Shown: piece by piece, positions 1 through 11,737 of the stretch | How the letters are laid out: each line of letters begins with the position of its first letter | Position numbering within the stretch: the stretch's first letter is position 1 | Assembly: GCA_963814975.1 (NCBI GenBank) | Contig: CAWFFB010000020.1 | Location: 61,954-125,953 of the forward strand | Length of the DNA: 64,000 nt | Direction of reading: 5' to 3' | Origin: CAVUXJ01 sp963814975 | GTDB taxonomy: Bacteria; Acidobacteriota; Vicinamibacteria; Vicinamibacterales; CAVVIG01 | Position numbers and translations under genes: made by a program | The notes under the pieces: generated by a model | What the model was told of the DNA's origin: nothing | Seen by the model: the letters and a program-made list of their open reading frames with translations, nothing else | Database searches by the model: none

Positions 1-532
1 CGAGCAGCGCCTGCTTTTCGAGCGGATCGAGGTCGAGATACTGGCCGAGCGCGTTGATCAGATCTTCGTCGGCCAGCGCCGCGGTGGTGTTCGGATCGGC
101 GCCGGCTTTTTCGACGGCGGGCGCCAGCAGCGCTTCGAGCTTCGATCGCTGCCTGCTGATGGCGTCGCGATCTTCGGGCCGCAGCGGTGCCTGCGTCAAC
201 GACTCGACCTGGGCGCGACGGTAGCGCCGCGCGTGATCCTCCCGTACGATGCGGACACGCTCGACGCCTCGCAAGACGATGTTGTAGCGGCCGTCGTCAA
301 GGCGGTCCACGTGAGTGATGACGCCGCTGCACCCGATCGGATAGACCGGCGGCCGTCCCTCGTAACTTCCCTCCCATTTCGGCTGGAGCAGGACCATCGC
401 AATCAACCGGTCGCTCTTCAGGGCGTCTGCGATCATCTCGCGATAGCGCGGCTCGAAGATGTGCAGCGGCAGAAATACGTTCGGGAAGAGCACAACGTTC
501 GGGAGCGGGAACAGGGGCAGCAGGTCGGACAT
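1..532 (-). CDS. Lon N-terminal (substrate-binding) domain protein, partial
   Basis: The frame is open from the ATG at 530-532 to the window edge, so the C-terminus is missing. The visible 177 codons begin MSDLLPLFPLPNVVLFPNVF, continue with LHIFEPRYREMIADAL, and later show GCSGVITHVDRLDDGRYNIV and GVERVRIV. This is the LON substrate-binding (PUA-like) fold found at the N-terminus of Lon protease and in stand-alone proteins of about 200-220 residues. No ATPase or protease part is visible, but it could lie beyond the edge. The strong N-terminal start and the motif order make the family secure; the role, probably binding of unfolded segments in the cytoplasm, is inferred from the family. Confidence 0.85.
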   Translation of the reverse strand, partial: MSDLLPLFPLPNVVLFPNVFLPLHIFEPRYREMIADALKSDRLIAMVLLQPKWEGSYEGRPPVYPIGCSGVITHVDRLDDGRYNIVLRGVERVRIVREDHARRYRRAQVESLTQAPLRPEDRDAISRQRSKLEALLAPAVEKAGADPNTTAALADEDLINALGQYLDLDPLEKQALL

Positions 533-549
533 ATCTGCGATTTCGTGAC

Positions 550-600
550 TTGGTGATCGACGACCTCTCAGTGGATTCGGGGATAGATTGGGATCACCAA
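550..600. repeat. Intergenic inverted repeat (stutter spacer)
   Basis: TTGGTGATC at 550-558 is matched by GATCACCAA at 592-600, a perfect 9-bp inverted repeat between the Lon-domain gene and the VWA gene. The adjacent CGTCGATTGAAGATC (603-617) overlaps the VWA stop codon and recurs exactly at 33358-33372. A role in transcription termination downstream of the minus-strand VWA gene is possible but there is no T-run. Confidence 0.5.
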
Positions 601-615
601 ATCGTCGATTGAAGA

Positions 616-1899
616 TCAGTGGATCGTCTTCGTCTTCTTGTCCATGTAGTCCATGAGCACGTATTGACCGAGCGTGTACGGCGTCGTGAAATAGGCCTTC
701 CCCTTGCAGATCTCGGCGACGCGGCGCACGAAGCTGACCAGATCGTAATCGCGCGCCAGCATGAACGTATTGATCATGATGCCGCTCTTGCGGCACGCGG
801 CCACCTCGGCGCAGGTTTCAGCGACGATGAAGGGATCGAGGCCGAAGGCGTTCTTGTAAATCCGGCCATCGGGCTGGGTGAGCGCGGAGGGCTTGCCGTC
901 GGTGATCATGATGATCTGCCGCATGTCCTTGCGCTGTCGATCGAGGATACGCCGCGCCAGCCGGAGTCCCTCGCGCGTGTTGGTGTAGTAGGGACCGACC
1001 CGGACGCGGCCGAGCTCGGCGAGCGGAATCTCTTCCGCCGAATCGTGGAAGAGCACCACCTTCAGCGCGTCGCCGGGGTACTGATGCTTGATCAGCTGCG
1101 CCAGCGCCAGCGCGACCCGTTTGGCGGGCGTAAAGCGATCCTCGCCGTACAGAATCATGCTGTGGCTGCAGTCCAGCATCAGGACCGTCGCGCACGAGCT
1201 CTGATACTCGCCTTGGACGACCATCAGATCCTGATGGGTGACCCGAATCCGGCTGGGAGCCGGCGGATCCGCGCCCGCCTCGCGCGCCTCGCGTGCCTCA
1301 CGCTGTACCGCATTCAACAGCGTGCTTGCCGGATCGAGATTGAGCGTGTCTCCGAAGTGGTACGCCTTCGGGGCGCCGGTGGTCTCGATGCCTGTCGCCT
1401 GCTCGCGGGTGTCGTGGCGGCCGAAGCTGCTCTTGCCGAGTGAGCCCAGCAGGTCGCGCAGGGCGCGGTAACCAAGGAAATCGAGTGTCTTGTCGGTGAC
1501 TTCGAAATGCACCGGCGGCTGTTCACGACCGTCGCCGCGGTTGCCGCGGTGCTCGCGCTCGGCGTCGAGGTCCGGCGGTGCGGTGATGTATCCCTGCTCG
1601 CCCATGCGCTCGATGATTTGCTGGATCAGCTCTTCGAGCTTCGATCGGGCGTCCGCCTGATCGCCGTCGGCGGGGTCGCCGAGCAGCTTCTCAATCGTTT
1701 CCTCCGGCAGCACCCCGCCGTTGAAGAGCGCGTCGAGGATCGCGTCGTGCAGCGCCTGCATGGTCCGCTCGTCGTCGTCCATCGCGTACGGGCTGCCGAA
1801 CCCGCTCGACAGCAGCAGGTCGGACAGCTTCGCGACCAGATCTTCGAGATCCAGCTCATCGAGCGCATCGCCGGTGAATCTGGTGTAGCGGTATTTCAT
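616..1899 (-). CDS. VWA domain protein, partner of MoxR-type AAA ATPase
   Basis: 427 residues. The C-terminal half is a von Willebrand factor A domain (about 236-420) with a complete MIDAS: DCSHSM at 243-248 supplies the DxSxS metal ligands and ITDGKPS at 332-338 the distal aspartate. The N-terminal 200 residues are helical and acidic, with no signal peptide or membrane segment, so the protein is probably cytoplasmic. It starts 65 bp downstream of the AAA gene on the same strand and the two are probably one operon. AAA/VWA pairs of this type act as metal-dependent chaperones or cofactor-insertion machines, and a similar pair exists in mycobacteria as a 'magnesium chelatase-like' locus. The client here is unknown; no chlorophyll genes are nearby. 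Confidence 0.85.
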   Translation of the reverse strand: MKYRYTRFTGDALDELDLEDLVAKLSDLLLSSGFGSPYAMDDDERTMQALHDAILDALFNGGVLPEETIEKLLGDPADGDQADARSKLEELIQQIIERMGEQGYITAPPDLDAEREHRGNRGDGREQPPVHFEVTDKTLDFLGYRALRDLLGSLGKSSFGRHDTREQATGIETTGAPKAYHFGDTLNLDPASTLLNAVQREAREAREAGADPPAPSRIRVTHQDLMVVQGEYQSSCATVLMLDCSHSMILYGEDRFTPAKRVALALAQLIKHQYPGDALKVVLFHDSAEEIPLAELGRVRVGPYYTNTREGLRLARRILDRQRKDMRQIIMITDGKPSALTQPDGRIYKNAFGLDPFIVAETCAEVAACRKSGIMINTFMLARDYDLVSFVRRVAEICKGKAYFTTPYTLGQYVLMDYMDKKTKTIH

Positions 1900-1964
1900 G
1901 TCGAGTGCTCGACGGATCGATTCAGGCTGTCGACGTCAGCAGCCGAGACCCTGAAGCCCATCAC

Positions 1965-3464
1965 CTAGTTGTAGTACTTCTTCTTGCCGCCAGGCAGCCG
2001 GATCTCTTCCTCGACCGTCTGGTCCTCGCGGCGCGAGGGGCGGCGCGCCGCAGGCTCGGTGCCGGCGGCGTAACCGCGTTCGTCGCTGCGGCTGATCTTC
2101 TTCTGCGCGTACAGGCCTTCGAGGATGAAATCAATCGCCGAGGCGACGGCCGGAGCGGGCGCGCCCGCGCCGATCCCGAGGTGTCTGAGCAATTCGGGGA
2201 GGCCCTGCAGACCCCGCGTCAAATTGATCACCTCGTCTGCCGACGTCACGTCGCTCAGCGGGAGAGAGCCGCCCAGGTCGAACCATTCGACGACCGTCCG
2301 GGGGTCGACGCCGTCGAAGGTGCCGGTGAAGATGGCACCGACGGCTGAGCGGATGAGATCGCGGGCCACCTGCTCCGCGCCGCGCAGCTCCCCTTCGTAC
2401 TCGAGCTCGAACTTGCCCGTGATGGACGGCAGCGCCGCGTACAGATCGGTCACGCGCGGCACGACGGCCTGCTCGCCAAGGGCCAGCGCGCGGCGTTCGG
2501 CGTTCGAGACCACGAGTTCCAGCGTCGTGATGGGCAGACGCTGGCTCACGCCCGACCGCTTGTCGATCTTGCGGTCGGCGCGGGCCTGGAACGCCACCTC
2601 TTCGACGACCTCGCGGACGTAGGCCGGAATGTCAATCGGCGGCCCCCCGGCGCGCGCCGTCCACGCCTCTTGCGCCGTGATCGCGAGGGCGTGCTGCCGC
2701 GTGACCGGGTAGTGCGTCCGGATCTCCGATCCAATGCGGTCCTTGAGCGGCGTGATGATCTTGCCCCGCGCCGTGTAGTCCTCCGGATTCGCCGTGAACA
2801 CCAGCATCACGTCGAGTCTCAATCGGATGGGATACCCCTTGATCTGGACGTCCCCTTCCTGCAGGATGTTGAACAGTCCAACCTGAATCTTGCCAGCGAG
2901 ATCGGGCAGCTCGTTGATCGCGAAGATGCCGCGATTCGCCCGTGGCAGCAGGCCGTAGTGCATCGTGAGCTCGTCAGCCAGGTTCAGGCCCGCCTGGGCG
3001 GCCTTGATCGGATCGATGTCGCCGACCATGTCGGCGATCGTCACGTCGGGCGTTGCCAGCTTCTCCACGAATCGGTCCTCGCGGCGCAGCCAGCCGATCG
3101 GCAACCGGTCGCCTTCCTTCGCAATCCGGCCGCGGCAGGCGCCGCAGATCGGCGCCATCGGATCGTCGTGGATCTCGCAGCCCGGTACGATCGGGATCTG
3201 TTCATCGAGCAGATCGATCAGCCCGCGGAGGATGCGGCTCTTCGCCTGGCCGCGGAGACCGAGCAGGATGAAATTGTGCCGCGAGAGGATGGCGTTCACG
3301 AGCTGCGGGATGACGGTGTCGTCGTAACCGATGATGCCGGGGAACAGCGGCTCTCCCGACCGCAGCTTCCGAACGAGGTTGTCGCGAATTTCCTGCCTGA
3401 CCGGTCGCGACCCGGCGCCGCGCTGCTTGCGCAGGTCGCCGAGCGTCTTGATGGGATCCGCCAT
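1965..3464 (-). CDS. MoxR/ChlI-type AAA+ ATPase
   Basis: 499 residues. Walker A is GLRGQAKS (69-76) and the Walker B region reads FAINELPDL (181-189), with Asn-Glu where Asp-Glu is usual, as is common in magnesium-chelatase-like AAA proteins. Between them lies an insertion with Cys96, Cys107 and Cys110 (PGCEIHD, then ICGAC) that could bind a metal. TANPEDYTARG marks the sensor 1 region. The start ATG at 3462-3464 fits the family N-terminus. It precedes the VWA gene and probably forms an energy-dependent remodelling pair with it. The family is clear; the substrate is not. A stand-alone RavA- or CbbQ-like role cannot be excluded. Confidence 0.85.
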   Translation of the reverse strand: MADPIKTLGDLRKQRGAGSRPVRQEIRDNLVRKLRSGEPLFPGIIGYDDTVIPQLVNAILSRHNFILLGLRGQAKSRILRGLIDLLDEQIPIVPGCEIHDDPMAPICGACRGRIAKEGDRLPIGWLRREDRFVEKLATPDVTIADMVGDIDPIKAAQAGLNLADELTMHYGLLPRANRGIFAINELPDLAGKIQVGLFNILQEGDVQIKGYPIRLRLDVMLVFTANPEDYTARGKIITPLKDRIGSEIRTHYPVTRQHALAITAQEAWTARAGGPPIDIPAYVREVVEEVAFQARADRKIDKRSGVSQRLPITTLELVVSNAERRALALGEQAVVPRVTDLYAALPSITGKFELEYEGELRGAEQVARDLIRSAVGAIFTGTFDGVDPRTVVEWFDLGGSLPLSDVTSADEVINLTRGLQGLPELLRHLGIGAGAPAPAVASAIDFILEGLYAQKKISRSDERGYAAGTEPAARRPSRREDQTVEEEIRLPGGKKKYYN

Positions 3465-3496
3465 AACGTCGATTCTATCAAGTTAGACTGACGCGT

Positions 3497-4300
3497 GTGG
3501 GGCATCCTTTCTTCGAGTCGAGGCGTCCGCTGGTCTTCGCCCACCGCGGCGGCGCCGCGCTCGCGCCGGAAAACACCCTCGCGGCGTTCGACCACGGCGT
3601 GGCGTCCGGTGCCGACGGCCTCGAGCTCGACGTCCGCCTCTCGCGCGACGGAGTCGTGGTCGTGCACCACGATCGCACGCTGGAGCGGACGACGAACCTT
3701 CGCGGGACGGTGGCGAACGCCACCGCCGCCGAGCTCGCCCGGGCCGACGCCGCGCATCATTTCACGCGTGGCGGTACCCGGCCGTTCCGTGGTCTGGGCT
3801 TTGGAGTGCCGACCCTGGCGTCCGTGCTCGCGCGGTACAAGGACCATCGTCTGATCGTCGAGATGAAGGAAGACAGCTCCGAGCTGGCGCGCGCCGTAGT
3901 CGAGACCATCCGGTGCGCGGACGCGATCGACCGCGTATGTCTCGGGTCGTTTGGCCTGCGCGCGCTGCGCGCGGCCCGCTCGCTGGATGCGGCTGTCGCG
4001 ACCAGCGCCGCGCGCGAAGAGGTTCGCTGGGCGCTGTATCGATCCTGGTGCCGCTGGCCGGTGTCGCGCGTCGCCTATGCGGGCTATCAGGTTCCCGAAA
4101 CCTCCGGGGTCACGCGTCTCGTCTCCCCTCGGTTCGTGGAGCATGCGCACCGCTCGAACCTTGGGGTCCAGGTCTGGACCGTGAACGCCGAGCGTGACGC
4201 CCGCCGGCTGCTGGGCTGGGGTGTTGACGCGTTGATTACCGACAGACCTGACGTGATGGTGCCGCTGATCCGGCCGGGGGGCTCGAGACCTGAAACCTGA
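3497..4300 (+). CDS. Glycerophosphodiester phosphodiesterase
   Basis: 267 residues of the GDPD TIM-barrel family, which hydrolyses glycerophosphodiesters to an alcohol and glycerol 3-phosphate. The diagnostic N-terminal blocks are present: FAHRGGAALAPENTLAAF (His16, Arg17, Glu25), GADGLELDVRLSRDG (Glu43 and Asp45, metal ligands) and VVHHDRTLERTT (His58 region). The C-terminal block VQVWTVN and LITDRPD complete the fold. There is no signal peptide, so this is a cytoplasmic UgpQ-like enzyme. The start is GTG at 3497, divergent from the AAA gene with only 32 bp between the two start codons. It is convergent with the glycosylase gene. Confidence 0.9.
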   Translation: MGHPFFESRRPLVFAHRGGAALAPENTLAAFDHGVASGADGLELDVRLSRDGVVVVHHDRTLERTTNLRGTVANATAAELARADAAHHFTRGGTRPFRGLGFGVPTLASVLARYKDHRLIVEMKEDSSELARAVVETIRCADAIDRVCLGSFGLRALRAARSLDAAVATSAAREEVRWALYRSWCRWPVSRVAYAGYQVPETSGVTRLVSPRFVEHAHRSNLGVQVWTVNAERDARRLLGWGVDALITDRPDVMVPLIRPGGSRPET

Positions 4301-4304
4301 GATG

Positions 4305-4341
4305 TGAAGTCTGGACGAACCGTCTCAGACCGCAGACTTCA
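4305..4341. terminator. Hairpin between convergent genes
   Basis: TGAAGTCTG (4305-4313) pairs with CAGACTTCA (4333-4341), a perfect 9-bp stem with a 19-nt loop, placed exactly between the end of the glycerophosphodiesterase gene and the end of the glycosylase gene. It could serve both strands. The preceding word ACCTGAAACCTGA recurs in other spacers of the window (near 25780 and 26370). Confidence 0.5.
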
Positions 4342-5064
4342 GCTTTCAGATTTTCTGTCGCAAGCGGAGCCGAGCGCCCGGTTTGCCGCCCTGAACACGT
4401 CGTCTGCCATTCGAGCGGTCAACTTGCCGGTGTTGGTGTTCTGCCGGCTCGGGTGAAAGCATCCGATCAAGATGTGTCCGGTCGGCAGCCGATCGATCGA
4501 TCCGTGCCCGAACCGCGGCCGCGGGCGCAGCGTGACGCCGCGCCGCTTGAACAGCTGAAGACACGCGTCGAAGCCGATCCGCCCGAGCGCGATGATCACG
4601 CGGACGCGGGGAAGGGCGTCGAGCTCGGCGTCGAGGTGGGCCAGGCAGGTGGCGATTTCCTCCGGGTTCGGCTTGTTGTCAGGCGGCGCGCACCGGACCG
4701 CGGCGGCGATGAACGCGTCGCCGAGCTTCAGGCCGTCGCCGGCGTGGTGGGAGGTGGGGAGATTCGCGAATCCGGCGCGATGAAGCGCGGCCATCAGGAA
4801 ATCGCCCGACCCGCCGGCGCCGTCACCGGTGAAGACGCGCCCGGTCCGGTTGGCGCCGTGCGCCGCCGGCGCCAGTCCGACGATCAGCAGGCGCGCCCGC
4901 GGGTCGCCGAAGCCGGGCACCGGTCTCGCCCAGTAGGTTTCGTCGCGAAAGGCCCGGCGCTTTTCGCGGCCGATCCGCCGGCAATACTCGCGCAGCCGAG
5001 GGCATCGATCGCACGACACGATCTCGGCATGGACATCGCGCAGGGAGGGGAGGAATCGGGTCAT
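4339..5064 (-). CDS. Uracil-DNA glycosylase, family 5 (UdgB-like)
   Basis: 241 residues. The motif GLAPAAHGANRTGR (63-76) is the signature of family 5 UDG, which removes uracil and some other deaminated bases and uses a motif lacking the usual polar catalytic residue. CDRC near the N-terminus (Cys18, Cys21) and two further cysteines (AAVRCAPP and IATCLAHL) give the four ligands of the expected 4Fe-4S cluster. GCFHPSRQNTNTGKLT near the C-terminus is the conserved His-containing motif. The protein is cytoplasmic and acts in base excision repair. The start ATG lies in a repeat-rich spacer shared with the M13 gene. Confidence 0.88.
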   Translation of the reverse strand: MTRFLPSLRDVHAEIVSCDRCPRLREYCRRIGREKRRAFRDETYWARPVPGFGDPRARLLIVGLAPAAHGANRTGRVFTGDGAGGSGDFLMAALHRAGFANLPTSHHAGDGLKLGDAFIAAAVRCAPPDNKPNPEEIATCLAHLDAELDALPRVRVIIALGRIGFDACLQLFKRRGVTLRPRPRFGHGSIDRLPTGHILIGCFHPSRQNTNTGKLTARMADDVFRAANRALGSACDRKSES

Positions 5065-5165
5065 CTGATCTTCGAATCATCTCGTCATTGAGTGGCCGAT
5101 TCAACTATCAATGATCCGCTGTCCAAACGCTCGTAATGACCCAAATGACCCAGTGACCAGATGAC
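5060..5165. repeat. Word-repeat spacer, TGACC/GGTCA type
   Basis: The spacer between the M13 and glycosylase genes is made of variants of TCATCTGATC, TCATCTCGTCAT, AATGACCCAAATGACCC and CAGTGACCAGATGACG. GTCATCTG (5060-5067, covering the glycosylase start codon) is inverted at 5158-5165 as CAGATGAC. It belongs to the same style of spacer as those at 21.5, 23.0, 25.8, 32.7, 33.3 and 34.6 kb. Confidence 0.45.
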
Positions 5166-5170
5166 GACCG

Positions 5171-7246
5171 TCACCACACGCGACACGCGTTCACCCGGAC
5201 CATCGGTGCATCCGGCTGGCACGAAAACGCCTTCTGGAACTCCGGCATGTTCGACACCACTCCGTTCACGCGATAGCGGCCGGGCGAGTGCGGGTTGGTC
5301 TGCGCCTGCAGGCGTTCGAACTCCGGGCGGCGGTTCTCGCACCAGATCTGGCCCCACCCGAGAAAGACGCGCTGTTCTGGCGTGAACCCGTCGAGCGTCC
5401 CGCCTTTCCACCCAGCCGACGCCACGTAGGCCATCAGCGCGATCCGCAGCCCGCCATTGTCGGCGGTGTTCTCGCCGAGCGTCAGCTTCCCATTCAGCTG
5501 GACGTCGTCGACCGCGGTGTAGCCGCCGTATTGATCGACGAAGCAGGCGGCACGTTCCTCGAAGGCCTTCGCGTCGGCGGCCGTCCACCAGTCGTTCAGG
5601 TTCCCTTGTGCATCGAACTGGCGGCCCTGGTCGTCGAAGCCGTGGGTCAGCTCGTGGCCGATCACGGCGCCGATGCCTCCGAAGTTGACCGCCGGCATCG
5701 GCCGAGGCGCCGTAGAAGGGCGGCTGGAGGATGCCGGCAGGGAAGTTGATGTTGTTCTCGAGCGGGTGGTAGTACGCATTCACCGTCGGCGGCGTCATGC
5801 TCCATTCGCTCTTGTCGACCGGCTTGCCGATTTTGTTCACCTGCCGGCGGAACTCGAAGGCGTTAGCCCGATGGGCGTTCCCGACGGCGTCGCCGCGGAC
5901 GATCCGCACGGCTCCGTAGTCGCGCCAGCGATCCGGATAGCCGATCTTGTTCGAGATCGCATGCAGCTTCGCCAATGCCTGTTTCTTGGTCGTCTCGGTC
6001 ATCCACGGCAGCGTCGTGATGTCGCGTTCCAGCGCCGACTCGAGGTCGCGGACCATCTCGAGCATGTCGGCCTTCTGAGCGGGGCCGAAGGTCTCCTTGA
6101 CGAACGCCTGGCCGAGCGATTCGCCGAGGTGCGAGTCGGCGTACTGCACGCATCGCCTCCATCGCGGCGGCAGCTCGGTCGTGCCCCGCAACGTTTCCCT
6201 GTAGAAGCGGAAGTTTTCGTCGACGAACGCCGCCGACAGAATCGGCGCGTCGGCGTGGACCAGTTGCCACCGAAGATAGGTCTTGATGTCGTCCAGCGAG
6301 CGTTGCCGGCGAGCAGCTGGTCGAACGCCTTGAAGAAGTCCGGCTCGGTGACGTTGATCGCCTGGAGCGGCGGCGCCCCGGCGCGCGCGGAAGTAGCGCG
6401 GCCAGTCGAAGGACGGGGTGAGGGCCTGGAGCTCGCCTGGCGTGAGGCGATGGTAGACCTTCGACGGATCCCGCCGCGACACGTTGTCGAGCGCCCCTTT
6501 CGCCAGCGCGTTCCTCGACCCGCACCACCGTCTGCGCCGCTGCGGCGGGCGGCGAACCGGTGCCGCCAAGCAGCCGGGCGATCGCCGCGACGTGCTCCAC
6601 GTACCGGGCGCGAATGGCGGCCGACCGCGCATCGTCTCGGAAGTAGTAATCGCGATCCGGGAGGCCGAGTCCTCCCTGGTCGACGACGGCGATCACGGTC
6701 TTCGCGTCCCGGAAATCGGCTTCGGCGCCAAATGTGAAGAATGCGGCGACGCCGATTCGGTGAAGGTCGGCGAGGAGCCCGGGCAGATCCGCCAGGCGGC
6801 TGAGCGCTGCGAATTGCCCTGAGGTCCTCCTCGAGCGGCGCCGCTCCCCGTCTCTCGCTCAGCGCGCTGTTCATGCAGGCCGCGTAGTAATCGCCGATCT
6901 TTTTTGTCGCGGCTTCGCCGCCCGATGCCGCCGTCTCGAGCACGCGGCGCAGCATCTCGTAGTTTCGTTCCTGCAGCTCGTCGAAGCGCCCCCAGCGCGG
7001 CCGATCCGGCGGAAGCGGATTCCCCGCGAGCCAGGCGCCGCAGGCAAACTGGAAGAAGTCAGTGCAGGGATCGACTGCGCGGTTTATCGCGGAGAGGTCG
7101 AGTCCCGTCTCGCTTGACGCGCCAGAAGCGGGGCCCGCAGCGCTCTGCTTGGCGGCGAGTCCGGCCAGGAAGACCGGGACGGCGGCCAGCGGCACCGCGG
7201 CGAGGACGAGAAAAAGCAGGAGTGTCGGGCGTAAATGCCTCAGCAT
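5171..7246 (-). CDS. M13 family metallopeptidase (neprilysin-like), five frame breaks
   Basis: About 691 residues once the frame is followed through five shifts (near 6815, 6510, 6385, 6305 and 5705). The ATG at 7244-7246 has a GAAGGGG ribosome site and is followed by a hydrophobic signal sequence (LLLFLVLAAVPLAAVPVF), so export is expected. The N-terminal M13 domain shows DPCTDFFQFACGAWL; the catalytic domain shows HELTHGFDDQGRQ (zinc-binding HExxH), GENTADNGGL (third zinc ligand) and the C-terminal CRVW. All diagnostic parts are present but in three frames. The gene length is a multiple of three overall, because four extra bases and one missing base nearly cancel. It is probably an intact zinc oligopeptidase with consensus errors; true decay remains possible. 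Confidence 0.82.
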
Positions 7247-7395
7247 GTTCCCCTTCTCCGGCGGGCGCGATACAATGAGTGGTTGACCGACAGCCGGGGC
7301 ACCGGCCAGCCGATACAATCGACGCGCCTCCATGATGTTCCTGCGTGACGGAACTTCCGCCCGGGCCATCGGGGCGACGAAAGGAACCCGTTTCC

Positions 7396-10088
<2,693 letters not shown>

Positions 10089-10130
10089 CCTCATTTTCCT
10101 TCGTGTCCGCCGACTGAGAGGTTGCTGGTC

Positions 10131-11545
10131 GTGATCGACTTCACACTGCCCGAGCTGGGCGAAAACATCACTGCAGGCGACGTGCTGCGCGTCCTGGTCA
10201 AGCCCGGCGACACGCTGGCGAAGGATCAGCCCGTTCTGGAGCTTGAAACCGACAAAGCCACCATCGAAGTACCGTCGTCGGTCGCCGGCCAGATCAAGGA
10301 CGTCAAGGTCAAAGCCGGCGACACAGTCAGCGTCGGCCAGGCGATTCTGAGCGTGGACGATTCGGGCGCGTCCGCCCCGCAGCCGCCGGCGAAGAAGGGC
10401 GGCGCACCCGCTGCCGCCGCGAAGGCGGCCGTGCCGGCGGCGTCCCCCCCGACAATCCCTCGCCAGAGGATGCAGGCGCGAAGCCCAGTGCGGAAGCCGC
10501 GGTCGCCGATGGTCCCGAGCGGACGCGCGACGAGCCTCCGACCGAGGGACGCGGAGCCGCGGCGCATGGTGGGGACAAGGTCGTCGACATCAGCCGCGGG
10601 GCGCGCGCGAGCACCGAGCCGGCGGCGCCCGAGTTGCCGGTCGCACCCGCCGCACCCTCGGTGCGCCGGATGGCGCGCGAGCTCGGCATCAACATCGATC
10701 AGGTCGGCGGCAGCGGCCCCCACGGGCGTATTTCAGTGGACGACGTCAAGGCACAGGCGAAGCGGCTGGTCGCCGGGGGCGCAGGCGGCGGGACCGGCGC
10801 CGTGGCGGCGGCCGAGCCGCTTCCCGATTTCACGCGCTGGGGCGAAGTCGAGAGGCAACCGATGAAGGCGGTGCGCCGCAAGACCGCGCAGCACGTGGCC
10901 CTGGCGTGGACGACCATTCCGCACGTCACGCAGCACGACGTCGCCGACATCACGGGTCTCGAGGAGCTGCGCAAGCGCCACGGGGCGCAAGCGGAAAGGG
11001 CGGGCGGAAGTCTCACCATCACCGCGATTGCCGCCAAGGTCGCGGCGACGGCGCTGCGAGTGTTTCCGCAGTTCAACGTCTCGATTGATATGGCCGCCAG
11101 CGAGCTGATCTACAAGAAATATGTGAACGTCGGGATCGCCGTTGACACCGATCACGGTCTGCTGGTCCCGGTCATCCGCGACGTGGATACGAAGAACATC
11201 CTGCAGATCTCGGTGGAGCTCGTCCAGCTGTCTGAAAAGGCCCGCTCGCGAAAGATCGCACTCGACGACATGCAAGGCGGCTGCTTCAGTATCTCGAACC
11301 TCGGCGGTATCGGCGGCACGTCATTCACCCCGATTGTCAACGCGCCGGAAGTCGCCATCCTGGGCATCTCCCGCGCCCGTCTGGAGCCGGTCTACAACCA
11401 CGCCGGCGGGCTCGCGCCGCGCCTGATGCTGCCGCTGTCCTTGTCCTACGATCATCGCGCGATCGACGGCGCGGCCGGCGCGCGCTTTCTGCGCTGGATC
11501 GTGGAAGCGCTCGAGCAGCCGTTCCTGCTGGCGTTCCAGGGATGA
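10131..11545 (+). CDS. aceF: Dihydrolipoyl acetyltransferase (PDH E2), one frame break
   Basis: About 471 residues after one correction. The single N-terminal lipoyl domain carries LETDKATIEVPSS, where the Lys is lipoylated. A Pro/Ala-rich linker follows, then the E1/E3-binding domain (VRRMARELGINIDQV with GPHGRISVDDV) and the catalytic domain with SYDHRAIDGA (His and Asp of the acyltransferase site). The frame drops by one base inside a run of seven C at 10444-10450; adding one C restores a linker beginning PPPDNPSPEDAGAKPSAE and joins both halves. The start is GTG 10131 with GAGAGG at 10116-10121. E. coli E2 has three lipoyl domains, this one has one. It lies 42 bp after E1 and before E3. 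Confidence 0.92.
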
Positions 11546-11737
11546 CGTGTTGTTCACAGCCACGAAAACGCGAAAACACGCGAACGATCTGTTGGGTTTC
11601 AAGAGGCTCTGGACGTCAGGCTCCAGGCTCCGGCACGTTCGTGCTGAAGCCCAAGGCCCGAAGCCTCAAGCAGAGGAAAGCCCCCCAGGGAATTCGTGCG
11701 TTCGCGCTTTCGAGGCGGGATCCGGGTTCCTAGTCCC

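Noticed and set aside
619..1443. Long plus-strand frame opposite the VWA gene
   Set aside because: It is an antisense shadow of a gene with a clear family and motifs; its translation is Arg/Val-rich without any domain.
5085..6632. Treating the M13 fragments as several separate genes
   Set aside because: The fragments are consecutive parts of one M13 protein in the right order, so they are one gene with frame breaks.
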